Positions 34,576 to 44,088 of a stretch of 54,780 bases of DNA are shown in pieces. Under the pieces are notes generated by a model. The model did not search any database and was not told the DNA's origin. It saw only the letters and a program-made list of their open reading frames with translations. Source of the stretch: Hyphomicrobiales bacterium (lineage in GTDB: Bacteria; Pseudomonadota; Alphaproteobacteria; Rhizobiales; Rhizobiaceae); the NCBI GenBank assembly GCA_900472605.1, contig UCJD01000019.1, positions 7,807 through 62,586 of the forward strand, read 5' to 3'. Made by a program: the position numbers and the translations under genes. The stretch's first letter is position 1. Every line of letters starts with the position of its first letter.

Positions 34576-35541
34576 TCAGTAGCCGCGGTCGCGGTCGACC
34601 ACATATTGCAGCGGCTGGCCTTGCTCGAAGCGGGCGATCTGCCGCTCCACATGGCGAAACAGCGCGTTCTCCTCAGAACTCGCCGCATCATGCGGCGTGA
34701 TGAAAACACCAGGCAGATCCCAAAGCGGGCTGTCCGAAGGCAGCGGCTCGACCACGAAGACATCGAGCGAAGCGCCGCCAAGCACGCCGGCTTCGATCGC
34801 CGAGACGATGTCTGCCTCGACCTGGCTCTTGCCGCGCCCGGCATTGATGAACACCGGCTTTCCAAGCGCACCGCCCTGCCGCAGCCTGGAAAACAGCGCG
34901 GCGTTGTAGAAGCCTGTCGTCTCCGGCGTCAGCGGCAGCAGGCCGACGAGGATGTCGGTCTTGGCAAGAAATGCGTCGAGCCCGGTCGCGTCGAATGTCT
35001 CGATGCCATTGATTTCTTTCGCCGTGCGCGACCAGCCAATGACGCTGAAGCCCATGACCTTCAGCTTGCGTACAGCATCCTGGCCGAGCACGCCGAGGCC
35101 CATGACGCCGACGGTGAGCTCCGAGGCCTCCGGCGCCACGTCGCGGCCCCATTCGCGCCAGCGCTGCAACCGGTCGTGCTCCGCCTGCCCACGCTGGTGC
35201 ATCAGGCACTGCATCACCACCCATTCGCTCATCCGCGTCGTCAGGCTGTGGTCGACGAAGCGCACGATCGGCACGTCGGGAAGGCCGGGCAGGTTCATGA
35301 AACTGTCGACACCCGCGCCACCCGAGAAGATCACTTTCAGGTTCGGCGCCCGCGAAAAAAGATCCGCATCCGGCTTCCACAGCAGCGCGTAGTCGAGGCC
35401 GGAAAGATCTCGGCCCTTGGTCTCGGGATCAGCGAGATTGACGCTGCCGCGATCGACAAAGGCGGTTTTCAGGATACGCGCGACGGTATCGGGATTGAAC
35501 TTGAGATCGACGAGAATGGGGGCTGGCTTGGAAGCTGGCAT
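34576..35541 (-). CDS. D-isomer 2-hydroxyacid dehydrogenase, GhrA-like
   Basis: NAD(P)H-dependent reductase of glyoxylate/hydroxypyruvate type, 321 residues. The Rossmann motif GLGVLGQDAV is near residue 147. Catalytic residues of the family are seen: Arg in INAGRG (near 233), Glu in VEPLPSDSPLW, and His in ITPHDAA. The closest recognisable group is GhrA. It starts 22 bases after yejF and is probably the last gene of the yej operon. The link to peptide import is unknown. Confidence 0.82.
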   Translation of the reverse strand: MPASKPAPILVDLKFNPDTVARILKTAFVDRGSVNLADPETKGRDLSGLDYALLWKPDADLFSRAPNLKVIFSGGAGVDSFMNLPGLPDVPIVRFVDHSLTTRMSEWVVMQCLMHQRGQAEHDRLQRWREWGRDVAPEASELTVGVMGLGVLGQDAVRKLKVMGFSVIGWSRTAKEINGIETFDATGLDAFLAKTDILVGLLPLTPETTGFYNAALFSRLRQGGALGKPVFINAGRGKSQVEADIVSAIEAGVLGGASLDVFVVEPLPSDSPLWDLPGVFITPHDAASSEENALFRHVERQIARFEQGQPLQYVVDRDRGY

Positions 35542-35563
35542 GTTGTCTGGAGCTCTGACGTCG

Positions 35564-37192
35564 TTAGTGTTGCACGGAAGGCGTCGGCCGCGCCTCGATG
35601 TTGAAGGCCGCCGCCATCAGCGCCTTGGTGTAATCGTCCTTCGGCGCGCGGAAGATGTCGGCAGACGGCCCTTGTTCCACCACCTTGCCGAAGCGCATCA
35701 CGATCACCTCGTTGGCCAGCGCCTTCACCACCTTCAGATCGTGGCTGATGAAGAGATAGGCGAGGTCGTGCTTCTGCTGCAGGTCGCGCAGCAGATCCAC
35801 CACCTGCGCCTGCACGCTCATGTCGAGCGCCGAGGTCGGCTCGTCGAGCATGACGAAGCGCGGTTTCAGCACCATGGCGCGGGCAATGGCGATACGCTGC
35901 CGCTGGCCGCCGGAGAATTCATGCGGGTAGCGCCAGCGGGTGGTGGGGTCGAGCCCAACTTCCTCCAGCGCCCAGCAGACGCGGCGGTCGCGCTCCTCGT
36001 AGGAGAGCTCGCGTTCATGCACCTTCAGTCCCTCGGCGATGATGTCGCCCACAGACATGCGCGGGCTGAGCGAGCCATAGGGGTCCTGGAACACCACCTG
36101 CATCTGGTTGCGCAGCGGTCGCATCTCGGTGAAGGAATAGGCGGCGATATCCTTGCCCACGAAGCTGATCCGCCCCTGCGAGGAGATCAGCCGCGTCAGC
36201 GCCAGCCCGAGCGTCGTCTTGCCCGAGCCGGATTCCCCGACCACGCCGAGCGTCTGCCCGGCACGCAGCGAAAGATCGATGCCGTCGACCGCCTTGACGT
36301 GATCCACCACCTTGCGCATCAGCCCCGCCTTGATCGGGAACCAGACCTTGATATCCGATCCCTGCATCACGATCGGTTTGGAGCTGTCGGCAAGCGGCGG
36401 CTCGCCGCGCGGCTCGGAGGCGAGCAGGTGGCGGGTATACGCATGCTGCGGATTGGTGAAGACCTCTTCGACCGTGCCGGTCTCGACGATCTCGCCCTTG
36501 GTCATCACGCAGACCCGGTCGGCGAACTTGCGCACGATGCCGAGGTCGTGGGTGATGAACAGCATCGACATGCCATGCTGCCCCTTCAGCTGCCGCAAGA
36601 GCTCGAGAATCTGCGCCTGCACGGTGACGTCGAGCGCTGTCGTCGGCTCGTCGGCAATCAAGAGTTCCGGCCGGTTGGCGAGCGCCATCGCGATCATCAC
36701 GCGCTGCCGCTGCCCGCCCGACAGCTCGTGCGGATAGGCCTTCAGCCGTTTTTCCGGCTCGCGGATGCCCACCTGGTTGAGCAGCTCAAGCACCCGCGTG
36801 CGCGCCGCCTGTCCCTTCAGGCCCTGGTGCAGTTCGAGGATCTCGGCGATCTGCTTTTCGATGTTGTGCAGCGGGTTGAGCGAGGTCATCGGTTCCTGGA
36901 AGATCATCGTGATGTCGTTGCCGCGCACATCGCGCAACGCCTTGTCGGATGCCTTCAAGAGGTCCTTGCCCTTGAACAGGATCTCGCCGGAGGGATGGCT
37001 GGCCGAGGGGTAGGGCAGCAGCCTGAGGATCGAATTGGCCGACACAGATTTCCCCGACCCGGATTCGCCCACCAGTGCCACCACCTCGCCCTTGTTGACG
37101 TCGAAGGAAATCCGGTCCACCGCCACCGACGTCTGGCCTCCTTGATGGAAGGCGACGGAGAGATCGCGGACGGACAAAAGCGGTTCGGTCAT
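35564..37192 (-). CDS. yejF: Peptide ABC importer ATPase, two fused domains (YejF)
   Basis: Cytoplasmic ATPase of the YejABEF importer, 542 residues with two complete ABC halves: Walker A GESGSGKS at about 42-49 and GESGSGKTT in the second half, each followed by an SGGQRQR signature and a DEPT(S/T)ALD Walker B. The start at 37192 is set by the family N-terminus ([11 protein letters not shown]) and overlaps the stop of the PIN toxin gene by four bases (ATGA). That overlap is unusual, as yejE normally precedes yejF directly. Confidence 0.94.
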   Translation of the reverse strand: MTEPLLSVRDLSVAFHQGGQTSVAVDRISFDVNKGEVVALVGESGSGKSVSANSILRLLPYPSASHPSGEILFKGKDLLKASDKALRDVRGNDITMIFQEPMTSLNPLHNIEKQIAEILELHQGLKGQAARTRVLELLNQVGIREPEKRLKAYPHELSGGQRQRVMIAMALANRPELLIADEPTTALDVTVQAQILELLRQLKGQHGMSMLFITHDLGIVRKFADRVCVMTKGEIVETGTVEEVFTNPQHAYTRHLLASEPRGEPPLADSSKPIVMQGSDIKVWFPIKAGLMRKVVDHVKAVDGIDLSLRAGQTLGVVGESGSGKTTLGLALTRLISSQGRISFVGKDIAAYSFTEMRPLRNQMQVVFQDPYGSLSPRMSVGDIIAEGLKVHERELSYEERDRRVCWALEEVGLDPTTRWRYPHEFSGGQRQRIAIARAMVLKPRFVMLDEPTSALDMSVQAQVVDLLRDLQQKHDLAYLFISHDLKVVKALANEVIVMRFGKVVEQGPSADIFRAPKDDYTKALMAAAFNIEARPTPSVQH

Positions 37193-37662
37193 CGGGACAT
37201 GCTCGCAAGAAAAGAAGTGAGGGTGGCGTCGTCGGGCTCGGCCAGAATGTAGGGCAGGATCTCGGTCGGTCCGGACCCGATGCGCTTGTCGGACGAAAGA
37301 AAGTGGGTGCAGCCGCATGCGATCGCTGTTGCGACGTGCACGGCGTCGGGAAGCTTGCGCGCGGGATTGGCGGCTCTCAGCCTCGCCGCCGATATCAGGA
37401 CGTCGCGTGTCACCGGCCGCAGGTCCAGCCAGTGACTTTCACTGATCATGTCATCGTAAAATCGAACCAACGCGTCGTCGCCGTTTCTGTGAGGAACCAC
37501 CAACAATTCGGCTAGCGTCAGTTCCGTGGTAACAAAACGTTGAGCGCCCAGCATCTTCGCTTGGGAAAGCAGTAGCGACGCTTTTTTCGCGAGATCATCG
37601 AACGTCTCGAAAGCGAGAATGAAGAAATTGGTGTCGAGATAGACCCGTCCGATTCCTCCCAT
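37189..37662 (-). CDS. PIN-domain ribonuclease toxin (VapC-like)
   Basis: Putative toxin of a type II toxin-antitoxin pair, 157 residues. The acidic residues of the PIN active site are present: Asp in YLDTNFFI (about D10), Glu in LTLAELL (about E52), Asp in LPDAVHVA (about D104) and Asp in LSSDKRIG. PIN toxins cleave tRNA or rRNA; the target of this one is unknown. The ATG at 37662 overlaps the stop of the antitoxin-like gene, and its own stop overlaps yejF, so it is translated in a chain inside the yej operon. Confidence 0.85.
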   Translation of the reverse strand: MGGIGRVYLDTNFFILAFETFDDLAKKASLLLSQAKMLGAQRFVTTELTLAELLVVPHRNGDDALVRFYDDMISESHWLDLRPVTRDVLISAARLRAANPARKLPDAVHVATAIACGCTHFLSSDKRIGSGPTEILPYILAEPDDATLTSFLASMSR

Positions 37663-37940
37663 CAATAATCCCACTCGTCGCGCAGTTCGCGAATACGGGC
37701 GACACCCTCTTCAACGCTAACGGACTTGCGACCATCAGATTGAAGGCGTTCACGTATGGCCATGATCTCGTGTTGTTCGATCGGTCCCTTCCGCAGGAAT
37801 GGGTCGTCGTTCTCGACAACATCGGTCGCTTGCGGCTCGCTCTCGACCACGACGCGCACCGTCGCCACGCCCTCCAATCCCTGACGCAAATCCTCGGGAA
37901 GCTTCGATACAGGATAATGATCACGCACAATCTTGTTCAT
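37662..37940 (-). CDS. Putative antitoxin of the PIN-toxin pair
   Basis: 92 residues, acidic overall. The N-terminal part (MNKIVRDHYPVSKLPEDLRQ) looks like a small DNA-binding or dimerisation unit; the C-terminal part is acidic and helical (VEEGVARIRELRDEWDY), as expected of a toxin-binding tail. It overlaps the PIN gene by ATGA. Its family is not certain. The position directly upstream of a PIN toxin is the main evidence. A palindrome 18 bases upstream (37958-37976) may be its operator. Confidence 0.7.
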   Translation of the reverse strand: MNKIVRDHYPVSKLPEDLRQGLEGVATVRVVVESEPQATDVVENDDPFLRKGPIEQHEIMAIRERLQSDGRKSVSVEEGVARIRELRDEWDY

Positions 37941-37957
37941 CGCAATCGTGCTCCATC

Positions 37958-37976
37958 AGTTGCAATACCAGCAACT
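37958..37976. promoter_or_regulatory. Palindrome upstream of the PIN toxin-antitoxin pair
   Basis: Arms AGTTGC and GCAACT with a seven-base spacer, 18-36 bases upstream of the antitoxin start and 37 bases after the yejE stop. It suits an autoregulatory site for a promoter inside the operon. Confidence 0.4.
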
Positions 37977-38012
37977 CTACCCGCAAACCCCTTTGATGAC
38001 GAGACCGCGCCT

Positions 38013-39161
38013 TCATCCAAACGTCTTCCTCGGATCGAACGCATCGCGCACCGCCTCGCCGATGAAGATCAGCAGCGACAGCATGATCGACATGGCGAAG
38101 AAAGCCGTCAGCCCCAGCCAGGGCGCCTGCAGGTTGGCCTTGCCCTGGGCGATCATCTCGCCGAGCGAGGGCGAGCCGGGCGGCATGCCGAAGCCGAGAA
38201 AGTCGAGAGAGGTCAGCGTCGTGATCGAGCCGGAGAGGATGAAGGGCAGGAACGTCAGCGTCGCCACCATGGCGTTCGGCAGAAGGTGCCGCCACATGAT
38301 CGTCCGGTTGCCGACACCCAGCGCCCGCGCTGCGCGCACATATTCGAAATTGCGCGCCCGCAGGAATTCGGCGCGCACCACGCCGACGAAGCCGACCCAG
38401 GAGAACAGAAGCATGATGCCGAGCAGCACGAAGAAGCCGGGCGGCAGGATGGCGGCGATGATGAGCAGAATATAGAGCACCGGCATCGACGACCATATCT
38501 CGATAAAGCGCTGCAAGAGCAGGTCCGTCCAGCCGCCGAAATAGCCCTGCACCGCGCCTGCCGTCACACCGATCACCGCCGAGCAGATGGTCAGCACCAG
38601 CCCGAACAGCACCGAGATGCGGAAGCCGTAGATCACGCGGGCGAGCACGTCGCGCGCCTGGTCGTCGGTGCCCAGCCAATTGAGGTTGCTCCATGTGCAG
38701 TTGGGATCGTTCACCCCTTGCGGATAGCCGGAGCAGCGCTCCTGCTCGCTCATCATCCAGAAGGGTGCCGTCGGCGCCGAATGCGGGATGTTGGAATTCA
38801 CCGAGCGGTAGGAATAGCGGATCGGCGGCCAGATCATCCACCCGTTCGCCTTGATCTCGTCGGCGATCACGTCCGAGCGGTAGTCCGTCTCGGCCAGGAA
38901 GCCGCCGAATTTCTCCTCGGGATAGTTGACGAGCACGGGAAACAGGATCTCGCCCTTGTAGGAGGCGATGATTGGCCGGTCGTTGGCGATGAATTCGGCA
39001 AACAGGCTGAGCCCGAAAATGAGAAGGAACAGCCAGAGCGACCAGTAGCCGCGCCGGTTGGCTTTGAAGTTCTTCCAGCGCCTGATGTTCGTCGGCGACA
39101 GCAGACCCTTGCGCGGCGGCTTGACGGGCGTGGCGGTCGCGGGCTTGGCAGCGGTGTCCAT
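38013..39161 (-). CDS. yejE: Peptide ABC importer permease YejE
   Basis: Inner-membrane permease of 382 residues. A long N-terminal part with one helix is followed by a periplasmic stretch of about 130 residues (including the PEEKFGGF and SVNSNIPHSAPT segments), as is usual for YejE. LGTDDQARDVLARVIYGFR precedes the five-helix transport domain, and the EAA loop is around YVRAARALGVGN. The ATG at 39161 overlaps the yejB stop by four bases. Confidence 0.94.
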   Translation of the reverse strand: MDTAAKPATATPVKPPRKGLLSPTNIRRWKNFKANRRGYWSLWLFLLIFGLSLFAEFIANDRPIIASYKGEILFPVLVNYPEEKFGGFLAETDYRSDVIADEIKANGWMIWPPIRYSYRSVNSNIPHSAPTAPFWMMSEQERCSGYPQGVNDPNCTWSNLNWLGTDDQARDVLARVIYGFRISVLFGLVLTICSAVIGVTAGAVQGYFGGWTDLLLQRFIEIWSSMPVLYILLIIAAILPPGFFVLLGIMLLFSWVGFVGVVRAEFLRARNFEYVRAARALGVGNRTIMWRHLLPNAMVATLTFLPFILSGSITTLTSLDFLGFGMPPGSPSLGEMIAQGKANLQAPWLGLTAFFAMSIMLSLLIFIGEAVRDAFDPRKTFG

Positions 39162-40255
39162 CACACGTCCCTCCGCTCGAAGTCGATGCGCGGATCGATC
39201 CAGGTGTAGATCAGGTCGGAGATCAGGCTGACGAACAGGCCGAGCAGCGAGAAGATGTAGAGCGTCGCGAACACGATCGGATAATCGCGGTTGACCACCG
39301 ACAGGTAACCGAGACGGCCGAGGCCATCGAGCGAGAAGATGTTCTCGATCAGGAGCGAGCCGGTGAAGAAGGCCGAGATGAAGGCGCCCGGGAAGCCGGC
39401 GATGATGATCAGCATGGCGTTGCGGAACACGTGGCCGTAGAGCACCTTGCGCTCGTTCAGCCCCTTGGCGCGCGCCGTCACCACATACTGCTTCTTGATC
39501 TCTTCGATGAAGGAGTTCTTGGTGAGCAGCGTCGTTGTCGCAAACGCTGCCAAAGACAGCGAGATCAGCGGCAGTGCCAGGTGCCAGAAATAGTCGAGCG
39601 GCTTCTGCCACCACGCTAGCTGGTCGAAATTGTCGGAGACGAGGCCGCGCAGCGGAAACCAGTCGTAGAAGGACCCGCCGGCAAAGAGCACGATCAAAAG
39701 GATACCGAACAGAAAACTCGGAACGGCATAGCCGATGATGATTACGCCCGAGGTCCACACGTCGAAGGTCGAGCCGTCCTTCACCGCCTTGCGGATGCCG
39801 AGCGGGATCGAGATGCCGTAGGAGAAGATCATGATCCAGATGCCGAGCGAGGCCGACACCGGCAGCTTGTCCTTGATCAGCTCAAGCACCGTGGTGTTGC
39901 GGAAGAAGCTCTCGCCGAAATCGAAGCGGATATAGTTCCACATCATCTCGCCGAAGCGCGTCAGCGGCGGCTTGTCGAAGCCGAACTGTTTCTCGAGCTT
40001 TTTGATCAGCTCCGGATCGAGCCCCTGCGCACCGCGATATTTCGAGCCGCCTTCGTCGAGCCCGCCAGCGCCCATAAGGTCACCGCCACCGCCGGAAAGT
40101 CGGGCATCCGCGCCTTGCGCATCGCCGGTCAGCTGGGCGATCACCTGCTCGACAGGCCCACCCGGCGCGAACTGAATGACGGTGAATGAAATGGCCATGA
40201 TGCCGATAATGGTCGGGATCATCAGAAGCAGGCGGCGAAGGATATAGTCTCCCAT
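39161..40255 (-). CDS. yejB: Peptide ABC importer permease YejB
   Basis: Inner-membrane permease, 364 residues, DppB-like but with a large periplasmic insertion (about residues 40-100, rich in Gly) after the first helix, which is normal for YejB. The coupling loop [19 protein letters not shown] is near residue 235. It lies 158 bases after yejA and overlaps yejE. The short gap between yejA and yejB shows no gene and only a small CCGAA/TTCGG hairpin. Confidence 0.94.
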   Translation of the reverse strand: MGDYILRRLLLMIPTIIGIMAISFTVIQFAPGGPVEQVIAQLTGDAQGADARLSGGGGDLMGAGGLDEGGSKYRGAQGLDPELIKKLEKQFGFDKPPLTRFGEMMWNYIRFDFGESFFRNTTVLELIKDKLPVSASLGIWIMIFSYGISIPLGIRKAVKDGSTFDVWTSGVIIIGYAVPSFLFGILLIVLFAGGSFYDWFPLRGLVSDNFDQLAWWQKPLDYFWHLALPLISLSLAAFATTTLLTKNSFIEEIKKQYVVTARAKGLNERKVLYGHVFRNAMLIIIAGFPGAFISAFFTGSLLIENIFSLDGLGRLGYLSVVNRDYPIVFATLYIFSLLGLFVSLISDLIYTWIDPRIDFERRDV

Positions 40256-40413
40256 CAGCGAGCGGCCTCCGGGGAGTTCTGTCGTAGGCTGTCCAGTCTA
40301 TCGCCGCCCAATCGTAAAGCCTTCCTCTGCCGGTCCGTGCCGGCGCTGATCATGGTCCGAAGTGATTCGGTTGGCCCATTTGGAGCCCAGCCGTCAGGCC
40401 AATGCAAGTCCGC

Positions 40414-42252
40414 TCATTTCTTGGCGGAAGACGACCACCAGATGTCGGGAAAGCCGGTCGCATAGGTCGGGTATTCGGTCGGCCGGGTGATCGTGTTCCA
40501 GTAGGTGATCGACTGCGTGTCGCGATAGAACAATGGCACGACATAGTGACCAGCCATCAGCACCCGGTCGAGCGCCTTGATCGACGCAACCTGTTCGTCG
40601 CGGTTGGGCGCGAAGATCACCATGCGGATCAGAGCGTCGACCGCCGGGTCGGAAATGCCGGCATAGTTGCGCGATCCCTGCTGGCTGACGGAGCCCGATC
40701 CCCAGTAATCGGCCTGTTCGTTGCCGGGGTTCATCGTTTCCGCCCACACGTTCCAGATCACGTCGTAGTCGAAGCTGCGCACGCGGTTGGTATATTGTGA
40801 CGCATCCACAGTGCGTACCCGCGCATCGATGCCGATCTTCTTGAGATTGTTGGCGTAGGGCACCGCCCAGCGCTCGAATACGGGGCTTGAGAGCAGGATC
40901 TCGAAGCTCATCGGCTTGCCGGTCTGGGCGTTGACCATGCGGTTGCCCTTGATGTCCCAGCCCGCTTCCTTGAGCAGCTTGATCGCCGTGCGCAGATTGT
41001 CGCGGCTCTTTTGCGGGTCGCCACCAACAGGGTTCGAATAGGCGGTGGTAAAGACCGAAGGCGAAAGCTTGTCCTTGAGGCCGTTGAGGATCTCCAACTC
41101 GCGCCCCTGAGGCAGGCCGGAAGAGGCGAGCTCGGTGTTCCAGAAATAGCTGTCGATGCGTTTGTAGCTGTTGAAGGCAACGGTCCGGTTCAGCTCCTCG
41201 AAGTCGAAGGCATAGTTCAGCGCCTCGCGCACCTTCTCGTCCTTGAACGCGTCGCGCCGCGTGTTCAGCACCATGGCTTGCATGATGCCGGTGGCGCGCA
41301 GCGCATTCGGCACGTCCTCCTTCTTCACGCGGCCTTCCTTGACTGCGGGGAAGTCGTAGCCGGTCGCCCAGCGCGCCGCGAGCGTCTCCTGCCAGAAGTC
41401 GCTGTTGCCGGCGCGGAAGGCCTCGAACTCGACATCGCGGTCGCCGTAATAGGTGTAGGTGATCGAGCCGAAATTGTTCTGGCCGACATTCACGTTGAGG
41501 TCCTTGCCCCAATAGTCGTCGCGCAGTTCGTAGCGGATCGTGGCACCCGCCGAGAAGGCGGCGATCTTGTAGGGGCCGGAGCCCATCACCGGTTCCAGCG
41601 TCGTCTTGGTGATATCGCGCGGCTTGCCGTCAGGCCCGGTGCCCTCCCACCAGTGCTTCGGCACGACCACCAACTGACCCAGGATATTGGGCAGCTCCTT
41701 GTTGTTCTTCTCGTCGAAGGTGAAGGTCACGTCGCGCTCGCCTGATTTCTCGGCCTTCACCACGTGCTTGTAGTAGTTGGAGGCGAGCGGGTTCAGTTCC
41801 TTCACCTTGTCGAAACTGAAGATCACGTCCTCTGCTGTCACGGGCTTGCCATCCGCCCACTTCGCCTCGGCGCGCAGCCGGAAGGTCGCGTTCGAGACGT
41901 CGTCGGGATAGGAAAGCCCTTCCGCCAGCAGCCCGTAGGAAGCGAGCAGCTCGTCGTCTGCCGGTTTCATCAGCGTTTCGAACGGCAGCGTCAGGCCGAC
42001 GGCGGCCTCGCCTTTTGAGAGCAGCGGGTTGAACGTGTCGTAAGTGCCGGATGCTGAAAGCCTCAGATTGCCGCCCTTCGGCGCATCCGGGTTGACGTAG
42101 TCGAAATGCTTGAATCCGGGCTTGTATTTCAGTTCGCCGATGGTGGAGGTTCCGATCCGCAACGTCGGCTCCTGCGCCACAGCCTGCAGGGGCAGGGCGG
42201 CAGCGCCCAACAAAGAAAACACCAAACCAAGTCTCGACCACGCACGCGCCAT
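40414..42252 (-). CDS. yejA: Peptide-binding protein YejA of ABC importer
   Basis: Periplasmic substrate-binding protein of the SBP_bac_5 type, 612 residues. A signal peptide ends near residue 26 (AVAQEP). The mature protein begins with LRIGTSTIGELKYKPGFKHF and continues with the large bilobed fold common to YejA. YejABEF imports peptides, including microcin C-type antibiotics and toxic or host-derived peptides in known cases. The gene is divergent from mepA over a 231-base gap, and its promoter must lie there. Confidence 0.94.
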   Translation of the reverse strand: MARAWSRLGLVFSLLGAAALPLQAVAQEPTLRIGTSTIGELKYKPGFKHFDYVNPDAPKGGNLRLSASGTYDTFNPLLSKGEAAVGLTLPFETLMKPADDELLASYGLLAEGLSYPDDVSNATFRLRAEAKWADGKPVTAEDVIFSFDKVKELNPLASNYYKHVVKAEKSGERDVTFTFDEKNNKELPNILGQLVVVPKHWWEGTGPDGKPRDITKTTLEPVMGSGPYKIAAFSAGATIRYELRDDYWGKDLNVNVGQNNFGSITYTYYGDRDVEFEAFRAGNSDFWQETLAARWATGYDFPAVKEGRVKKEDVPNALRATGIMQAMVLNTRRDAFKDEKVREALNYAFDFEELNRTVAFNSYKRIDSYFWNTELASSGLPQGRELEILNGLKDKLSPSVFTTAYSNPVGGDPQKSRDNLRTAIKLLKEAGWDIKGNRMVNAQTGKPMSFEILLSSPVFERWAVPYANNLKKIGIDARVRTVDASQYTNRVRSFDYDVIWNVWAETMNPGNEQADYWGSGSVSQQGSRNYAGISDPAVDALIRMVIFAPNRDEQVASIKALDRVLMAGHYVVPLFYRDTQSITYWNTITRPTEYPTYATGFPDIWWSSSAKK

Positions 42253-42483
42253 TCGCTGTCCCCAATTGCTTCGCTGCTGCGAGGATAGGCGAAAAGGGGG
42301 CGAAAAACAGGTGACCTTGTTGTTTTTGTCCGGCTTCGCGCAAACGTGACCGGCTCGCCGGCCGCAGGCTTGGCGACGGACGTTGAAAACATCGATTCAC
42401 CAAAATCGCTTTTCACGGTAGAACGAGTGCAAATCACTCGACCCCCGTCGGCATCGGGCGTCGGCAGCAGTTCAGGATACGGC

Positions 42484-43554
42484 ATGGCTTTCCGCATCGC
42501 GCAGGCGCTCTCTTCAATCGGTAAACTGGCATTGGCCGCCGCGATCGGCACCAGCGTCGTCGCCGGCGACGTCGCCGCCCAGCAGAAGCCGAGCCCCGGC
42601 AGCGCCAAGGCGATCTTCGGCGGCGTTCAACTTCCGACGCAAGGCGCTCCGCAACCCTTCGGCTTCTACGCCAAGGGCTGCATGGCCGGCGCCGAAGCGC
42701 TTCCGACCGATGGGCCGAACTGGCAGGCCATGCGCCTGTCGCGCAATCGGCGCTGGGGCAATCCGGCGATGCTCTCCACCATCGAACAGCTGTCGCGCGA
42801 CGCCGCCAAATATGATGGCTGGCCGGGTCTGCTGGTCGGCGATATCGCCCAGCCGCGCGGCGGTCCGATGATCACCGGCCACGCCTCGCACCAGATCGGC
42901 CTCGATGCCGATATCTGGCTGACGCCGATGCCCTCCTACCGCATGACGGCGGAGCAGCGCGAGGCGCTGCCATTCACCACCATGCTGCAGAAGAACGCGT
43001 TCCTGACGATCAATCCGAACGTCTGGACCGCGGCGCACGCACGGCTCTTGATGCGCGCCGCGAGCTATCCGCAGGTCGAGCGCATCTTCGTCAATCCGGC
43101 GATCAAGAAGAAGATGTGCGATACCTGGACGGGCGATCGCACCAATCTCGGCAAGCTGCGCCCCGAATACGGCCACGATTCCCACTTCCACATCCGCATC
43201 AAGTGCCCGCCGGGCGCCGCCAATTGCAAGCCTCAGGCCCCGGTTGTGGCCGGCGATGGCTGCGACAAGTCGCTTGCCTGGTGGTTCAGCCCGGCCCCCT
43301 GGGCCAAGCCCAAGCCGCCGAAGCCGGATGCCAAGCCGGTCAAGCCGCGCGAGGTCATGGTGTCGGATCTGCCCAAGGCCTGCCAGGCTGTTCTCGATGC
43401 GCCCTCGGTCGCCTCGGTGCGCGCCGCGACCTATGGCGGCCCCTCGGCCGCCGAAGTGCTCCGCGCTGCCCCCATCGGCGCGCCGGCGGCCGCCAATGAC
43501 GACGAGTTGCCCGATCTCGGCCCTGTCCCGGACGACAAGCCCGCGGCGCAATGA
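42484..43554 (+). CDS. mepA: Penicillin-insensitive murein endopeptidase
   Basis: Periplasmic zinc D,D-endopeptidase (M74) that cuts peptidoglycan crosslinks; 356 residues. A signal peptide covers about 1-32. Zinc and catalytic residues lie in GHASHQIGLDAD (H136 and D143 as likely ligands) and HDSHFHIRI (H234/H236). About 100 residues after the domain form a Lys/Pro-rich linker and a small tail not found in the E. coli enzyme (274 residues). The ATG at 42484 is chosen for the signal peptide and preceding AGGA; an upstream ATG gives an improbable leader. Divergent from yejA. Confidence 0.92.
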   Translation: MAFRIAQALSSIGKLALAAAIGTSVVAGDVAAQQKPSPGSAKAIFGGVQLPTQGAPQPFGFYAKGCMAGAEALPTDGPNWQAMRLSRNRRWGNPAMLSTIEQLSRDAAKYDGWPGLLVGDIAQPRGGPMITGHASHQIGLDADIWLTPMPSYRMTAEQREALPFTTMLQKNAFLTINPNVWTAAHARLLMRAASYPQVERIFVNPAIKKKMCDTWTGDRTNLGKLRPEYGHDSHFHIRIKCPPGAANCKPQAPVVAGDGCDKSLAWWFSPAPWAKPKPPKPDAKPVKPREVMVSDLPKACQAVLDAPSVASVRAATYGGPSAAEVLRAAPIGAPAAANDDELPDLGPVPDDKPAAQ

Positions 43555-43671
43555 GCCTTGCCAAGTGAGCATCGGTGAAACACCGCGACACCGCTCTTTA
43601 AAACCCTGATCGCTTCGTATAGAAGCGGTCAAATCGATTGAATTTTGCCAGTGAATGAGGGGGAGCTTCTG

Positions 43672-44055
43672 ATGGCCGGCCGCAAGTGCCTTGCGCTCAT
43701 CGCGCATGACCAGAAGAAGGACGACATGGCGGAGTTCGCCCGCCGCAACGAGGAGACGCTCAGAACGAACTGGACGATCTTCGCGACCGGCACGACCGGC
43801 GGCCGCGTTCTCGACGCGGCTCCCTCGCTCGATGTCACCCGGTTGAAAAGCGGACCGCTCGGCGGCGACCAGCAGATCGGCGCGCTCATTGCCACCGGCG
43901 AGGTCGATGCCCTGATCTTCTTCGTCGATCCGCTGACCCCCATGCCGCATGATGTCGACGTCAAGGCCTTGATGCGCCTTGCCATCGTCTATGATATCCC
44001 AATGGCACTCAACGAGGCCACGGCCGACAGGCTGATCGCCAACCTTCACGCATAA
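43672..44055 (+). CDS. mgsA: Methylglyoxal synthase
   Basis: Converts dihydroxyacetone phosphate to methylglyoxal, a bypass of lower glycolysis; 127 residues. Family motifs: [12 protein letters not shown] near the start, [21 protein letters not shown] and [18 protein letters not shown], with the catalytic aspartates in these. The ATG at 43672 has GAGGGGGAG upstream. It is 33 bases before glk and probably forms one transcript with it. Confidence 0.95.
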   Translation: MAGRKCLALIAHDQKKDDMAEFARRNEETLRTNWTIFATGTTGGRVLDAAPSLDVTRLKSGPLGGDQQIGALIATGEVDALIFFVDPLTPMPHDVDVKALMRLAIVYDIPMALNEATADRLIANLHA

Positions 44056-44088
44056 GCGGCGCGCCGACGCGCAACAACGGAACCTGCC

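Noticed and set aside
35417..37252. Long plus-strand frame opposite yejF
   Set aside because: Antisense to a clear two-domain ABC ATPase; the His/Arg/Leu-rich composition is that of a shadow.
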